A stretch of DNA of 64,000 bases from Streptomyces sp. Alt3 (GCF_030719215.1 NZ_CP120983.1:7626001-7690000), one strand, 5' to 3'; counted from the stretch's first letter, positions 31,448 through 40,935 are shown. Notes: generated by a model from the sequence alone, not told the origin. Program-made: numbers and translations.

Positions 31448-33082
31448 TCACAGGCGTAGCTCACGCCCCTGCCAGCATCTCCGCAGCCAGCGGTCGTGAC
31501 CTGCCACGACGATCGCTCCGGGCCCCGCACCCATCGCGGCCTCCAGCTCGTCGCAGAGCCGCGGGGACAGATGGTTCGTGGGCTCGTCGAGCAGCAGCAG
31601 CTCGGGCGGGTGAGCCACCAGGAGGGCCAGCGCGAGGCGGCGGCGCTGGCCGACGGACAGATGACCGACCGGCCGGCCCAGGTCCGCCTCGCTCACCAGA
31701 CCCAGAGAACTCAGCGGCACGGCCTCCGCGCGCTCGCTGCCGAGCGTCTGCGCGTAGGTGTCCCGGACGGTGCGGTCCGGCCGTTCGAACACGGTGTCCT
31801 GGGTCAGCAGCCCCACCGAGAGGCCGCCCTTGCGCCGTACGCCGCCGTCAGGTGCGAGGTGGCCGGCGAGCACGGCCAGCAGGGTCGACTTCCCCGCCCC
31901 GTTGTCACCCGTCACGAGCAGACGCTCGGTCGCCGACACGTCGAGGCGGTCGAGGGTGAGGCGCCCCGGCACCCGCACGTCGCGCAGGGAGACGAGGGTC
32001 CCGTCCGCGGTCGGCCCGGTGAGCGCCGTGCGACGGAAGCGCAGCGGCCGGGGCGGTTCGGCGATCCGGTGCCGGTCCAGTTCGTCCAGCCTGCGGGAGG
32101 CGTTGCGCACCCGACGTGAGATCTGGCTCTGCACGCGGCCTGCGCGGAGGCCGTAGCCCATCTTCTCGTTGTCCCGGGGCCCGCGGTCCGGAGCGACCCG
32201 GTGCGTGGTCGTGCCGATCGACCGGCGCAAGGCCTCCAGCTCCTCCTGCTCCTCGGCGTAGCGGCGTTCCCAGCGCTCACGTTCGGCACGCTTCTCGGCC
32301 TGGTACGCGGTGTAGTCGCCGCCGTACCGCACCGGCCCTTCCGCCGCCGGGTCGAGGTCGATCAGGTCCGTGCACACCGCGTCGAGGAACGCCCGGTCGT
32401 GGCTCGCCAGGACGATCGCCCCGGGCAGGCCGCACACCTGCTCCTCCAGGAACGCGGCAGCGGTGTCGTCGAGGTGGTTGGTCGGTTCGTCCAGCAGCAG
32501 CGCCGAGGGCCGCCGGACCAGCAGGGAGGCCAGGGCCAGCCGTCCGCGCTGACCGCCGGACAGGGAGCCGAGCGTGCGGTCCTGCGGGATCCCGCCGAGG
32601 CCCAGCCCCTCAAGCACCATCCCGGCCCGGCGGTCGGCGTCCCAGGCCTCCTGGTCCTGGGCGTGCTCGAGCAGTCGGCCGTAGGCGTCGAGCAGCGCGG
32701 TGTGCCCGGGGGAGCCCTCCTCGGTATGTGCCAGCCGCGCGGAGAGCCGTTCGAGCTCGGCGAGCCCTTCCCGGACCTCGCTCAGCGCCTCGTCCAGCAC
32801 GTCGGCGATCGTGGACGCCGCGTCGAAGGGCATTTCCTGGTGCAGGTGACCGAGATCGGCGGGCCGGGTGATGCTGCCCGAGTCCGGTTCGTCGGCGCCG
32901 GCGAGAAGCCGGAGCACCGTCGACTTGCCGACCCCGTTCTCCCCGATCAGCCCGATGCGGTGGCCGGGGGACGCGGTCAGGGAGAAGCCGTCGACGACCC
33001 GGCCGGTACCGAAGGACCGGACGATGTCGCGTGCGAGCAGGGCTGTGGGTACGTCGGACACGGGTACGACCTCGCGTGACAT
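31448..33082 (-). CDS. ABC-F family ATPase (ribosome-protection type)
   Basis: About 544 residues with two ABC domains and no membrane segments. Walker A GENGVGKST and GDNGAGKST, signatures LSGGQRGRLALA and LSVGQRRRLALA, Walker B LLLDEPTNHL in both halves, and a charged interdomain linker (YQAEKRAERERWERRYAEEQ). The closest known types are the TlrC/OleB/SrmB resistance proteins and housekeeping EttA-like factors. ATG 33082 is chosen; GTG 33061 (GAGG 8 nt upstream) is also plausible. It probably protects ribosomes from an antibiotic. No antibiotic acting on ribosomes is made by this cluster type, so a link is not claimed. Confidence 0.85.
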   Translation of the reverse strand: MSREVVPVSDVPTALLARDIVRSFGTGRVVDGFSLTASPGHRIGLIGENGVGKSTVLRLLAGADEPDSGSITRPADLGHLHQEMPFDAASTIADVLDEALSEVREGLAELERLSARLAHTEEGSPGHTALLDAYGRLLEHAQDQEAWDADRRAGMVLEGLGLGGIPQDRTLGSLSGGQRGRLALASLLVRRPSALLLDEPTNHLDDTAAAFLEEQVCGLPGAIVLASHDRAFLDAVCTDLIDLDPAAEGPVRYGGDYTAYQAEKRAERERWERRYAEEQEELEALRRSIGTTTHRVAPDRGPRDNEKMGYGLRAGRVQSQISRRVRNASRRLDELDRHRIAEPPRPLRFRRTALTGPTADGTLVSLRDVRVPGRLTLDRLDVSATERLLVTGDNGAGKSTLLAVLAGHLAPDGGVRRKGGLSVGLLTQDTVFERPDRTVRDTYAQTLGSERAEAVPLSSLGLVSEADLGRPVGHLSVGQRRRLALALLVAHPPELLLLDEPTNHLSPRLCDELEAAMGAGPGAIVVAGHDRWLRRCWQGRELRL

Positions 33083-33304
33083 GCGGGCGGACGGACGTCC
33101 GCCCTGGGCGGGCACGGTGAAGGGGAACGACACAGTGGCCTGACGGCAAGAGGTGCTGTCGCACCCGCCGCCGGCCGATCACACATCCGGGTGTCACCCG
33201 GAGATGTCGTCGTCTCCCACCATGTCCGGTCTCCTCTTCGAGGGATCAAGGTCCGGACCGACCCTAGCAGCCGTCCGTGAGCCGGTCCTGAGGATGTGTC
33301 ATCG

Positions 33305-33988
33305 CTACTTGCCGGAGCCGACCGGATCCACCGTGATGCGGGGACCGGAGCCGGTGCCCGCGGGGACGCTGACGGAGAGGGACAAGCGGTGCGAGTGGGT
33401 CTCGTCCGGCGGTGTCACCATCGCCGAGGTGAAGGTGACACCCGAGCCACCACCGGTGTCCGGCGGGAAGTGCAGGGCGAAGTTGGTGCCCTCCCCGGGG
33501 GCCAGTGCGACCGTCGGGATCGTCCGGCCGCTGCTGCGCCCGGCGCTCACGGTCCCGTCCTCGCCCTCGAGGTCGAGGCCGGGGAACCCGTGCATCGAGC
33601 AGGACGAGGATCCGGTGTTCCTCAGGTTGATCAGCACCTCGCCCTCCGCCATCCCGCCCGAACTGCTGAAGGAGAGGTTCGCGGTCCGGCAGATGTCGCC
33701 GTACGGCGCCCTGGCGGAGGGTGAAGCCGCGGAGGCCGAGGCCTGCGGGTCCCCTCCGCCGGACCCTTCCGCGGCTTCCCCGGACCCGGTGGAAGCGCTC
33801 GGACCGCCGGAGCCATCGGTGGCGGAGGGAGCCCCCGGCGACGCATACACGGACGCGGAGGAGGCGGACGCAGGCGCGGACCTCGCCGCCGCTCCGGTTC
33901 CGGTGCCGTCGTCGCCGCTGCAGGCGGTGAGGGCCAGGGCTGCCGTCGCGGTGGTGGCGACGACTGCGTATGTCTTCTGAAGGCGCAT
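33305..33988 (-). CDS. Secreted lipoprotein, DUF4232-like
   Basis: 227 residues. Signal peptide with lipobox ALTAC (Cys near residue 23), then a low-complexity Ser/Ala/Gly/Asp linker, then a conserved domain from about residue 95 with ICRTANLSFS, VLINLRNTGSSSCSMHGFPG and ALAPGEGTNFALHF, typical of DUF4232 proteins of Streptomyces. Anchored outside the membrane; function unknown. ATG 33988 has GGGGGAA upstream. It diverges from the phosphatase gene. Confidence 0.8.
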   Translation of the reverse strand: MRLQKTYAVVATTATAALALTACSGDDGTGTGAAARSAPASASSASVYASPGAPSATDGSGGPSASTGSGEAAEGSGGGDPQASASAASPSARAPYGDICRTANLSFSSSGGMAEGEVLINLRNTGSSSCSMHGFPGLDLEGEDGTVSAGRSSGRTIPTVALAPGEGTNFALHFPPDTGGGSGVTFTSAMVTPPDETHSHRLSLSVSVPAGTGSGPRITVDPVGSGK

Positions 33989-34215
33989 GAGTTCCCCCGG
34001 GACGAGGACCGGCTGCTCCGTACGAGCACTTCCATGTGTGATGCATGCGATTGTTCCGCAGGGTGGCGTGCCGAGCCGAGGATCATCACACGGGCCGTAC
34101 GAACGCCCCGTCACGCGACCACATGAGGCTCGTGCCCGTCAGGAGCCGCGCCATGTGCGCCGGACGGCGGTGGCCCGGGGATGCGGAGGGCCGCGCTTGC
34201 GGGCAGCGTGGTGGG

Positions 34216-35358
34216 GTGTCGCAACTGCTGAGAACCCGGTGGATCCCCGTAGGCCTCATCGTGCTGGCCGTGGTGGTCGACCTGGTCACCCCGCACGACG
34301 TGACATCCGCGCCGCTCCTGATGGCGGCTCCCGTCGCCGCCGCGCCGCTCCTCGGCGTCCGCGGGATCATCGGCGTCGGCCTCACCTCGATGATCGTCCA
34401 TGCCTTCCTCGCACGGGTCGACGGCACCTTCGGCTGGCGCGCGGGCGTGGCCAACCAGCTCACCCTGGCGGCCGTCACCGCACTCGCCGTACTGATCCAC
34501 CGCACCCTGCGCCGACAGGACGACAGCGCCCGGCGCGCGCGACACGTCGCGGCCGTCGCCCAGCGGGCCGTACTGCCGAGGCCCCCGTCCCGCCTGGGGG
34601 ACCTGCACATCGAGGCGCGGTACGTGCCCGCCGAGAGCGAGGCCCTGATCGGCGGAGACCTGTACGTGGTGCAGAGCACCCCGTACGGGATCCGGGTCAT
34701 GGTCGGTGACGTACGGGGTAAGGGCCTCGGGGCGGTCAGCGCCGTCAGCGCCGACCTCGGCGCCTTCCGGTACGCGGCCGACGAGTCCGAGGACCTTCCA
34801 CAGCTGGTGGCCCGGCTGGAACGCGCCCTTCTGCGTGAGGGCGGCCGGCGTGGCGGCCAGCAGCAGCAGGAGGGCTTCACGACGGCTCTGATCGCGGAGT
34901 TCTCCGAGGATCTGGAGACCGTGCGTCTGGTCAACCGTGGCCATCCGCCTCCGGTCCTCATGGACGCGCAGGGCCGGGCCACACTCCTCGAGGCTTCCGA
35001 GGAGGCGCCACCGCTGGGTATGAGCGACCTGGGTTCCTGGACCTCCCCGGTCGACAGCTTCCCCTTCCCCGCCGGCTCCACCCTCCTCTGCTACACCGAC
35101 GGCATCACCGAGTCACGCGACGCCACCGGACGCTTCTACGACCCGGTCGCCCGCCTGCCGCTCGTGTTCGTCAGGCGTGCGCGGGGCGGCCGTCTCTCGC
35201 CGGGCCAGATCCTGGACATGCTGATCCACGACGTCCGCCGTCACGTCGGTGGAAGGCCCAAGGACGACCAGGCCATGCTGGCCCTCCACCGTGCCCCCAG
35301 CGGGTCCGGAACCGTCCCGCTGGACGGGGGGACCGCCCCGGCCGCCTCCCCGGGCTGA
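34216..35358 (+). CDS. Membrane-linked PP2C/SpoIIE-type serine phosphatase
   Basis: About 380 residues. Two or more N-terminal membrane helices (WIPVGLIVLAVVVDLVT, VAAAPLLGVRGIIGVGLTSM) lead to a cytoplasmic SpoIIE domain with GGDLYVVQSTPYGIRVMVGD, VRGKGLGAVSAVSADLGAF, NRGHPPPVLM and LLCYTDGITESRD. Such proteins dephosphorylate anti-sigma-factor antagonists in Streptomyces stress circuits. The start is uncertain: GTG 34216 begins the first helix, and in-frame starts at 34045, 34123 and 34153 would add basic sequence. Confidence 0.8.
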   Translation: MSQLLRTRWIPVGLIVLAVVVDLVTPHDVTSAPLLMAAPVAAAPLLGVRGIIGVGLTSMIVHAFLARVDGTFGWRAGVANQLTLAAVTALAVLIHRTLRRQDDSARRARHVAAVAQRAVLPRPPSRLGDLHIEARYVPAESEALIGGDLYVVQSTPYGIRVMVGDVRGKGLGAVSAVSADLGAFRYAADESEDLPQLVARLERALLREGGRRGGQQQQEGFTTALIAEFSEDLETVRLVNRGHPPPVLMDAQGRATLLEASEEAPPLGMSDLGSWTSPVDSFPFPAGSTLLCYTDGITESRDATGRFYDPVARLPLVFVRRARGGRLSPGQILDMLIHDVRRHVGGRPKDDQAMLALHRAPSGSGTVPLDGGTAPAASPG

Positions 35359-35418
35359 CGGTGCGCCCGGAGAGAGCCCGAGCCCGTGCCCGCCCGTTTG
35401 TCACGCCGGCGGCTGGAC

Positions 35419-35985
35419 ATGATCCGGTTCGTGACGGAAAGTCGTGAAGCGATGACGTGGACGCTGAAGAGCGAGCGTCCGGAAGCCGCCGGGTACCTGA
35501 CGGTTCTGTGCCGCACCTATCTGCAGCCCGACGGCAAGGAGTCGGACTGGGACATCCTGCGGGGTTCGCCGACGGTGGCCCTCGTGGCGTTCACCGAGGA
35601 GGGCCGGGGCATCCTCGTGCGTCAGTACCGCCCCGGCCCCGGCAAGGTGCTGGCGGAGCTGCCCGGCGGCATGATCGAGCCCGGCGAGGACGTGCTGCAC
35701 GCGGCGGCGAGAGAACTCCTGGAGGAGACCGGGTACCGGGCGGGGACGCTCGAGGTCGTCCTGAAGACCTATCTGGCGTCCTACGCGACCCACGAACGGT
35801 ACGCGGTGGTGGCCAGGGGCTGCCGCAAGGTGGCCGAACCCACGCCCGACGCGGAGGAGTTCGTGGAACCGTTCACCCTCGCGCAGGACGCGTACGTGGA
35901 CCACCTGCTCGGCGGCGAGTACACCGACACGGACGTGGGCCTGGCGGGGCTCGTCGCGGCGGGGCTGCTCGTCAGGAAGAGCTGA
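35419..35985 (+). CDS. NUDIX hydrolase (ADP-ribose pyrophosphatase-like)
   Basis: About 188 residues. The Nudix box GGMIEPGEDVLHAAARELLE plus ETGY matches Gx5Ex7REUxEExGU. Upstream VALVAFTEEGRGILVRQYRPG is typical of ADP-ribose or sugar-nucleotide pyrophosphatases. ATG 35419, GTG 35386 and ATG 35452 are possible starts; homology begins only near the last. Likely housekeeping nucleotide clearance. Confidence 0.8.
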   Translation: MIRFVTESREAMTWTLKSERPEAAGYLTVLCRTYLQPDGKESDWDILRGSPTVALVAFTEEGRGILVRQYRPGPGKVLAELPGGMIEPGEDVLHAAARELLEETGYRAGTLEVVLKTYLASYATHERYAVVARGCRKVAEPTPDAEEFVEPFTLAQDAYVDHLLGGEYTDTDVGLAGLVAAGLLVRKS

Positions 35986-36093
35986 GGCACCGCCGCCCGC
36001 CCGCGGCCGGACGGGCTCGTGCCAGCCCGGACGCCTCGGGGAGACGGTGGCTGAAACACGTGTGCGGGCGCGCTCGCGGGGGAGGCGGGACGT

Positions 36094-37023
36094 ATGCACT
36101 CATGGACGCTCGACGACATGCCCGACCTCTCCGGCACCACCGCGGTGGTCACCGGGGCGAACAGCGGGATCGGCGCCGTGACCGCGCTCGTCCTTGCCCG
36201 GTCCGGGGCCAGGACGATCCTCGCCTGCCGTGATCCCGGGCGTGGCGCGCGGGCACTGGAGGCCGTCCGCCGTGCCGCGCCCGGATCGGACACCAGGCTC
36301 GTCGGGCTCGACCTGGCCGACCTGTCGTCCGTGGCCGAGGCGGCCGGGCACATCGCGAAGGAGACCGACGGCAGCCTCGATCTCCTGGTCAACAACGCGG
36401 GAGTGATGGCCCTGCCCCTGCTGCGTACCGCCGACGGGTTCGAGATGCAGTTCGGGACCAACCACCTCGGCCACTTCGCTCTCACCCATCACCTGCTGCC
36501 CCTCCTGGGGACGGGCGGCATGTCGAGGGTCGTGACGGTGTCGTCGCTGGCACACCGCATCGGCCGCATCGACTTCGGCAACCTCGGTGCCGAGCGGGGA
36601 TACGACAAGTGGCGTGCCTACGCCCAGTCCAAGCTCGCCAACCTGCTGTTCACCGCGGAACTCCAGCGCCGGGCCGACGAGGCCGGCAGGCCGTTGCTCG
36701 CGCTGGCCGCCCACCCGGGCCTGTCCGCGACGGAGCTCGGGCAGGCGGGGCCGCGGCTGGCCGGGCGCACCTGGGCCGCGAAGCTGGAACGGGCCACGCG
36801 CGTCTACACACAGCCGGCATCGGCCGGCGCCCTGCCCACGCTGTACGCGGCCACCCTGCCCACGGCGCTCGGCGGAAGCTACTACGGCCCCCGGCTGCTC
36901 GGCGGCACGAGGGGAGGCCCCGGACCCGCGCACATGTCCGCCCGCGCCCAGGACATGGACACGGCCCGGACACTGTGGGACGAATCGGCGCGCCTCACCG
37001 GGACGCCGGCCGACGTCATCTGA
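36094..37023 (+). CDS. SDR family oxidoreductase (retinol dehydrogenase-like)
   Basis: 309 residues with intact SDR features: TGANSGIGAVTALVLARSGA, NNAGVMALPLLRTADGFEMQ, VTVSSLAHRIGRIDF and the catalytic YAQSKLANLLF. This is what the region replaced by FMTGRLND in the SDR at 2824-3648 should look like. Substrate unknown. ATG 36094 follows a GGGGGAGG stretch. It ends at a strong bidirectional terminator. Confidence 0.85.
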   Translation: MHSWTLDDMPDLSGTTAVVTGANSGIGAVTALVLARSGARTILACRDPGRGARALEAVRRAAPGSDTRLVGLDLADLSSVAEAAGHIAKETDGSLDLLVNNAGVMALPLLRTADGFEMQFGTNHLGHFALTHHLLPLLGTGGMSRVVTVSSLAHRIGRIDFGNLGAERGYDKWRAYAQSKLANLLFTAELQRRADEAGRPLLALAAHPGLSATELGQAGPRLAGRTWAAKLERATRVYTQPASAGALPTLYAATLPTALGGSYYGPRLLGGTRGGPGPAHMSARAQDMDTARTLWDESARLTGTPADVI

Positions 37024-37026
37024 AGA

Positions 37027-37070
37027 CGGCTCCGTCCCCGCTCCCCGGGCGGGGAGCGGGGACGGAGCCG
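37027..37070. terminator. Strong bidirectional terminator
   Basis: Perfect 20-bp stem (CGGCTCCGTCCCCGCTCCCC and complement) with a 4-nt loop, 3 bp after the SDR stop and 6 bp before the convergent DeoR gene end. Confidence 0.85.
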
Positions 37071-37076
37071 ACGGAG

Positions 37077-37868
37077 TCAGACCGCTGCCAGCCGCAGGTC
37101 CGCGCCTCCGGCGCGCAGCCCCTCGGCGGCGGCCTCCGCGAGGGCGTCGTCGGTGACGATGGTGTCGAACGCGCCGAGCGGAGCCACCCGGAACTTGCCG
37201 AACGTCCCGTACTTCGACGAGCCCGCGACCAGCACGCTCGACCCCGTGCACTCCATCGCCGCCTGCTTGACCTCCACCTTCGCGGCCGACGGGGTGGTCA
37301 CCCCGCGCAGCAGATCCCAGGAACTGGTGCTGATGAAGGCGATGTCGAGCGCGAGCTGACGCAGTGTCGTGGCCGCCAGCCGGCCCACGCTCGACCGGTT
37401 GGACGGGTCCACCTGGCCGCCGATGTGTATGACGTCGAGGTGCGACGAGCCCATCAGGCGGTCGACGGTCGTGAAGTCGTTCGTGACGACCGTCAGCGAC
37501 TCGTGGCGTGCCAGCAGCGGCACCATGGCCAGCAGCGTCGTGCCCGCGTCGAGGTAGACAGTCATGCCCTCCTGGACCAGCCCGGCGGCGACACCGGCCA
37601 TGGCCTCCTTCTCCGGCTGCTCTATCAGCGACTTGGTCTGGAAGCTGGGTTCGCTCTGGAGGTGACTGGCGATCCGTGCCCCGCCGGGAACGGAGAACAC
37701 GAGCCCCCGGCGTTCCAGTTCGGCGATGTCGCGGCGGACGGTCATGTGGGAGACGCCGAAGAGCTGGGTGATCTGCTGCACGCTGAGTACCCCGTCGCGC
37801 CGCAGGTGCTTCAACAGGAGCTCGCGCCGTTGATCGGGGATCAGGGGCAACTGCTCTTCGTCGGCCAC
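37077..37868 (-). CDS. DeoR/GlpR family transcriptional regulator
   Basis: 263 residues. N-terminal helix-turn-helix LSVQQITQLFGVSHMTVRRD and C-terminal sugar-phosphate sensor with VYLDAGTTLLAM, VVTNDFTTVD, IHIGGQVDPSNRSSVG and FISTSSWDLLRGVTTPS. DeoR-family proteins usually repress sugar catabolic genes until a phosphorylated intermediate binds; here that could be 3-oxo-tetronate 4-phosphate. It is the last gene of the SAF dehydrogenase-GntP-DeoR operon and probably binds the TGTTAACA sites at 40808-40856. Confidence 0.88.
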   Translation of the reverse strand: MADEEQLPLIPDQRRELLLKHLRRDGVLSVQQITQLFGVSHMTVRRDIAELERRGLVFSVPGGARIASHLQSEPSFQTKSLIEQPEKEAMAGVAAGLVQEGMTVYLDAGTTLLAMVPLLARHESLTVVTNDFTTVDRLMGSSHLDVIHIGGQVDPSNRSSVGRLAATTLRQLALDIAFISTSSWDLLRGVTTPSAAKVEVKQAAMECTGSSVLVAGSSKYGTFGKFRVAPLGAFDTIVTDDALAEAAAEGLRAGGADLRLAAV

Positions 37869-37954
37869 TGCTTCTTACCTTTCCTCGCGCGGCCACCGCG
37901 GCCGCTGCTCGATTGTGCCGTCCAGGCCCGGACCGTCCCAACAGGGCACGGCGT

Positions 37955-39316
37955 TCAGGACCCGACGAACGTGCTCAGCAGGAGCACTCCGCCGAGGCTG
38001 AGCAGCGACTGCAGGGACAGCATCAGCGTCCAGGTGCGGAACGTCTGGGCGACCGAGAGCTGGTAGTACTCCTTGAACAGCCAGAATCCGGAGTCGTTGA
38101 CGTGCGAGAGCATCACCGCGCCCGACGCCGTCGCCAGCACCAGCAGTTCCGGGGACAGGCCCGGGTAGGCACCGATCAGGGGAGCCACGATTCCGGTGGC
38201 GGCGGCGGTGGCCACCGTCGCGGAGCCGAGGCAGATGCGCAGCAGCGCGGCCACCAGCCAGGCGAGGAGCAGCGGGGGGATCGACCAGTCCACCGCGTAG
38301 TCGGAGATCAGCTTGTCGATGCCGGTGGCGGTGAGCATCGCCTTCAGGCCGCCGCCGGCGCCCAGGATCAGCACGATCCCGCCGACCGGGCCGAGGCCCT
38401 TGCCCGCCATCTTCTGGAGCTGGCCCAGGCCGAAGCCGGAGCGAAGGCCCAGGGCGAAGAAGGCGAAGATCACCGCGGCGAGCAGCGACATGACCGAGGA
38501 GTCGCACGCCTCGAAGATCGCGTAGGGCAGGGAGCCCTCCGCGGTGTTCGCGGTGCCGACGGTCCCGATCAGCATCAGGACGGGCGGCAGCAGCACCGTG
38601 ATCAGGGCGAGGGTGAAGGAGGCCGGCCGCTTGCGGTTCTCCGGCTCGGGGCTCGACTCGGGGATGGGGCCCTTGTCCAGGTCCGGGGCCGGACCGAACC
38701 ATCGTGAGGCGAACTTCGTCAGCAGCGGTCCGCTGATCACGGCGATCGGGATGCCGATGATCAGACCGTAGAGGATGGTCAGGCCGGTGTTCGCCCCGTA
38801 CGCCGAGACGGCGAGGGTGGGGGAGGGGTGCGGCGGGAGCAGGCCGTGCGAGATGTACAGGCCGGCGGCCAGCGGCAGTCCGACGTACAACAGGTGCGTG
38901 CCGGTGCGCTTGGCGACGGCGTACACCAGCGGTACGAGCATCACGAAGCTGACGTCGAAGAGATGCGGCATCCCGATGAGCAGGGCCGCTGCCGTGATGG
39001 CTGTGGGGATCCACTTGACCGGGCGGGCCCCGATGAACACGGTGGCGATCCGGTCGGCTCCGCCGGAGCCCAGCAGGATGCCGCCGAGTATGGTGCCCAG
39101 CCCGATGGTGGGACCGGTGCTCTTCAGCGCGTCGCCGAAGCCGTCCTGGAAGTGCTCGACGGTGTCGCCCGGGCCCAGGCCCGCGGCGAGACCCAGACCG
39201 AGGGCGGACAGCGCCAGCGCCATGAACGGATGGAGCTTGGCCTTGGTGATCAGCAGGATCAGGACGACGACCGCGGCGGCGCCCAGCAGGAGGTTCTGGA
39301 GGTCGCTGCTCATCAT
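37955..39316 (-). CDS. GntP family gluconate/acid-sugar permease
   Basis: 453 residues with about 12-14 helices. HLFDVSFVMLVPLVYAVAKR, SHGLLPPHPSPTLAVSAYGA and SHVNDSGFWLFKEYYQLSV are signature GntP segments. It should import an acid sugar such as a tetronate by H+ symport. ATG 39316 overlaps the SAF dehydrogenase stop by 4 nt, and the DeoR gene follows after 86 nt. Confidence 0.9.
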   Translation of the reverse strand: MMSSDLQNLLLGAAAVVVLILLITKAKLHPFMALALSALGLGLAAGLGPGDTVEHFQDGFGDALKSTGPTIGLGTILGGILLGSGGADRIATVFIGARPVKWIPTAITAAALLIGMPHLFDVSFVMLVPLVYAVAKRTGTHLLYVGLPLAAGLYISHGLLPPHPSPTLAVSAYGANTGLTILYGLIIGIPIAVISGPLLTKFASRWFGPAPDLDKGPIPESSPEPENRKRPASFTLALITVLLPPVLMLIGTVGTANTAEGSLPYAIFEACDSSVMSLLAAVIFAFFALGLRSGFGLGQLQKMAGKGLGPVGGIVLILGAGGGLKAMLTATGIDKLISDYAVDWSIPPLLLAWLVAALLRICLGSATVATAAATGIVAPLIGAYPGLSPELLVLATASGAVMLSHVNDSGFWLFKEYYQLSVAQTFRTWTLMLSLQSLLSLGGVLLLSTFVGS

Positions 39317-40722
39317 CGGCTCGCGTGGGGGACGGGGGCGCCGGTGGCGCGCGAGGCACGACCGGAGGTCCAGGCGTGCAGGAGGTCCGTCTCCGGGTCG
39401 GCGAGGTCGTCGAGCGTGATCAGGGCGCCGGCCCTGACGTCGCGTCCGAGCGTCGCGTGCGCGGCCAGGTACAGCGGAGCCGCGTCGGCGGGAGCGTCCT
39501 CGTCGCGCAGCAGGACGGCCTGGACGCCGGTGACGTCGTGGTGGTGGCCGCCCATGTCCAGCACGGTGCCGGCGGGCAGATCGCGCTTGGCCCGTCCGGC
39601 GAGCATGGCGTGGGCCCGCGGGTCGGTGCCGCCGGAGGGCCTGCCGTGGAGCACCGCGGACAGCAGCGAGACCGGCGTCTCGACTCCCATGAGGTGGTAC
39701 GGCAGGTAGATCGCCGCGTAGCGCCCGTCCCGGCTGACCACGTGGCCCTTGCCGCGCAGCGTCTCCCAGGTGACCGGGTCACCGGTCCGCACGACGACGA
39801 AGACGCCCCCGGCGAACGAGGCCTCGTCCGGCAGCCGCAGCGCGCTGAACACGTCGACGGCGCCGGTGCGGTGCAGCACACCGCCGTCCTCGCGCAGGGA
39901 GTAGACGTCGGCCAGCTCGGCGATCCGGGCGACCGGGTAGTGCAGGCGCTCGACGTCCGGCCGGAAGCCGGTGCCGGTCGCGACCACCGCCATCTCGCAG
40001 TAGTCGGCGGTGGCGCCGGTCGGCAGGGCGGTCACCGCGGCCGCACGGGCGGCGAGCGTGGCGCGTACGTCGGAGCCGAGGCCGAGCAGCCCGGCCAGTT
40101 CGGGGGCCGGGACCGTGGTGTCGAGCTGGGTGACGGAGCCGGTGGCGGGGTCGAACACGAGGTCGTACTCGCTGGACTTGCCGATCGCCACGATGTCCAG
40201 GCCCAGTAGTTCCGCCCAGGTCACGAGCGCGATGAGGTTCGCGGGCTGGTCGCCGTCGGCCGTGGTGTAGACGACGCCGTTGTCGCGGGCCAGGTCCGCG
40301 AGGTGCAGGCCGGCGACGGAGTCGACCTCCTTGCTGACCATGGCGACGTGACGTCCGCCGGTCAGGGCCTCGCGAGCCATCGCGTAGCCGTCGGCAGGGC
40401 TTCCGGTCGCCTCCACCAGGATGTCCCAGGGGGCCGCGGGCAGCAGCGCGCCGTCCGCCACCAGGGCGACCGACCCCTGCTCCGCGGCGCGCGCGACCTC
40501 GTCGGCGTCCGCGCAGACGGCCAGGCGGTCCGCCGGGTACCCGAGCTCGACGAGCATGTCGCGCAGCCGCTCCACGTCACGGTCGCACAGGACGGCAGGG
40601 GCCAGACGTCCGATGCGCGGGGTCTGCGCCAGCAGGGTCCGGGCGAAGCCGCCGCCGGCTCCGGACAGTGCGTAGCGCACGGTCCGGTCGCCGGTTCCGG
40701 CGAACAGGTGATGCAGATTCAT
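39313..40722 (-). CDS. SAF-domain NAD(P)-dependent oxidoreductase, homoserine dehydrogenase-like (COG4091 type)
   Basis: 469 residues. NAD(P)-binding N-domain with YALSGAGGGFARTLLAQTP, followed by VEATGSPADGYAMAREALTG and MVSKEVDSVAGLHLADLARD, and a C-terminal SAF-like segment (ILDDLADPETDLLHAW-type, AGALITLDDL). This type is annotated homoserine dehydrogenase-like, but the context (four-carbon acid sugar kinase, decarboxylase, GntP permease) suggests oxidation of an aldonate to the 3-oxo acid. No DenD or LtnD type dehydrogenase is present, so this protein is the candidate for that step. Divergent from the kinase across a shared operator region. Confidence 0.75.
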   Translation of the reverse strand: MNLHHLFAGTGDRTVRYALSGAGGGFARTLLAQTPRIGRLAPAVLCDRDVERLRDMLVELGYPADRLAVCADADEVARAAEQGSVALVADGALLPAAPWDILVEATGSPADGYAMAREALTGGRHVAMVSKEVDSVAGLHLADLARDNGVVYTTADGDQPANLIALVTWAELLGLDIVAIGKSSEYDLVFDPATGSVTQLDTTVPAPELAGLLGLGSDVRATLAARAAAVTALPTGATADYCEMAVVATGTGFRPDVERLHYPVARIAELADVYSLREDGGVLHRTGAVDVFSALRLPDEASFAGGVFVVVRTGDPVTWETLRGKGHVVSRDGRYAAIYLPYHLMGVETPVSLLSAVLHGRPSGGTDPRAHAMLAGRAKRDLPAGTVLDMGGHHHDVTGVQAVLLRDEDAPADAAPLYLAAHATLGRDVRAGALITLDDLADPETDLLHAWTSGRASRATGAPVPHASR

Positions 40723-40807
40723 TGGTTCTCCTAGACGGGCGCACGGCTCGGTTCAACGGCTCCGACTGACGCGGTCTCGGCAACGGCACGAGCACCACAC
40801 GGGAGCG

Positions 40808-40856
40808 TGTTAACAAGATGTACCAGCAGATATCGTCTGCGTAAAGTCTGTTAACA
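40808..40856. promoter_or_regulatory. Paired TGTTAACA operators in the divergent promoter
   Basis: Perfect 8-bp palindromes TGTTAACA at 40808-40815 and 40849-40856, 41 bp apart (about four helical turns). They lie in the 213-bp gap between the SAF dehydrogenase (minus) and the kinase (plus). The AT-rich tract TTTTTT follows. Probable looping operator of the DeoR-type repressor. Confidence 0.7.
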
Positions 40857-40935
40857 TTTTTTCACACACGAACACGCAGGAACTCAGTAGCCGGGGAACT
40901 TCACCCGGCACCGCACACCGACGCAAGGAGGTCCG

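Noticed and set aside
33187..33201. CCGGGTGTCACCCGG palindrome as a terminator or operator
   Set aside because: Only 7-bp arms with a 1-nt centre; too weak to assign between lipoprotein terminator and ABC-F leader.
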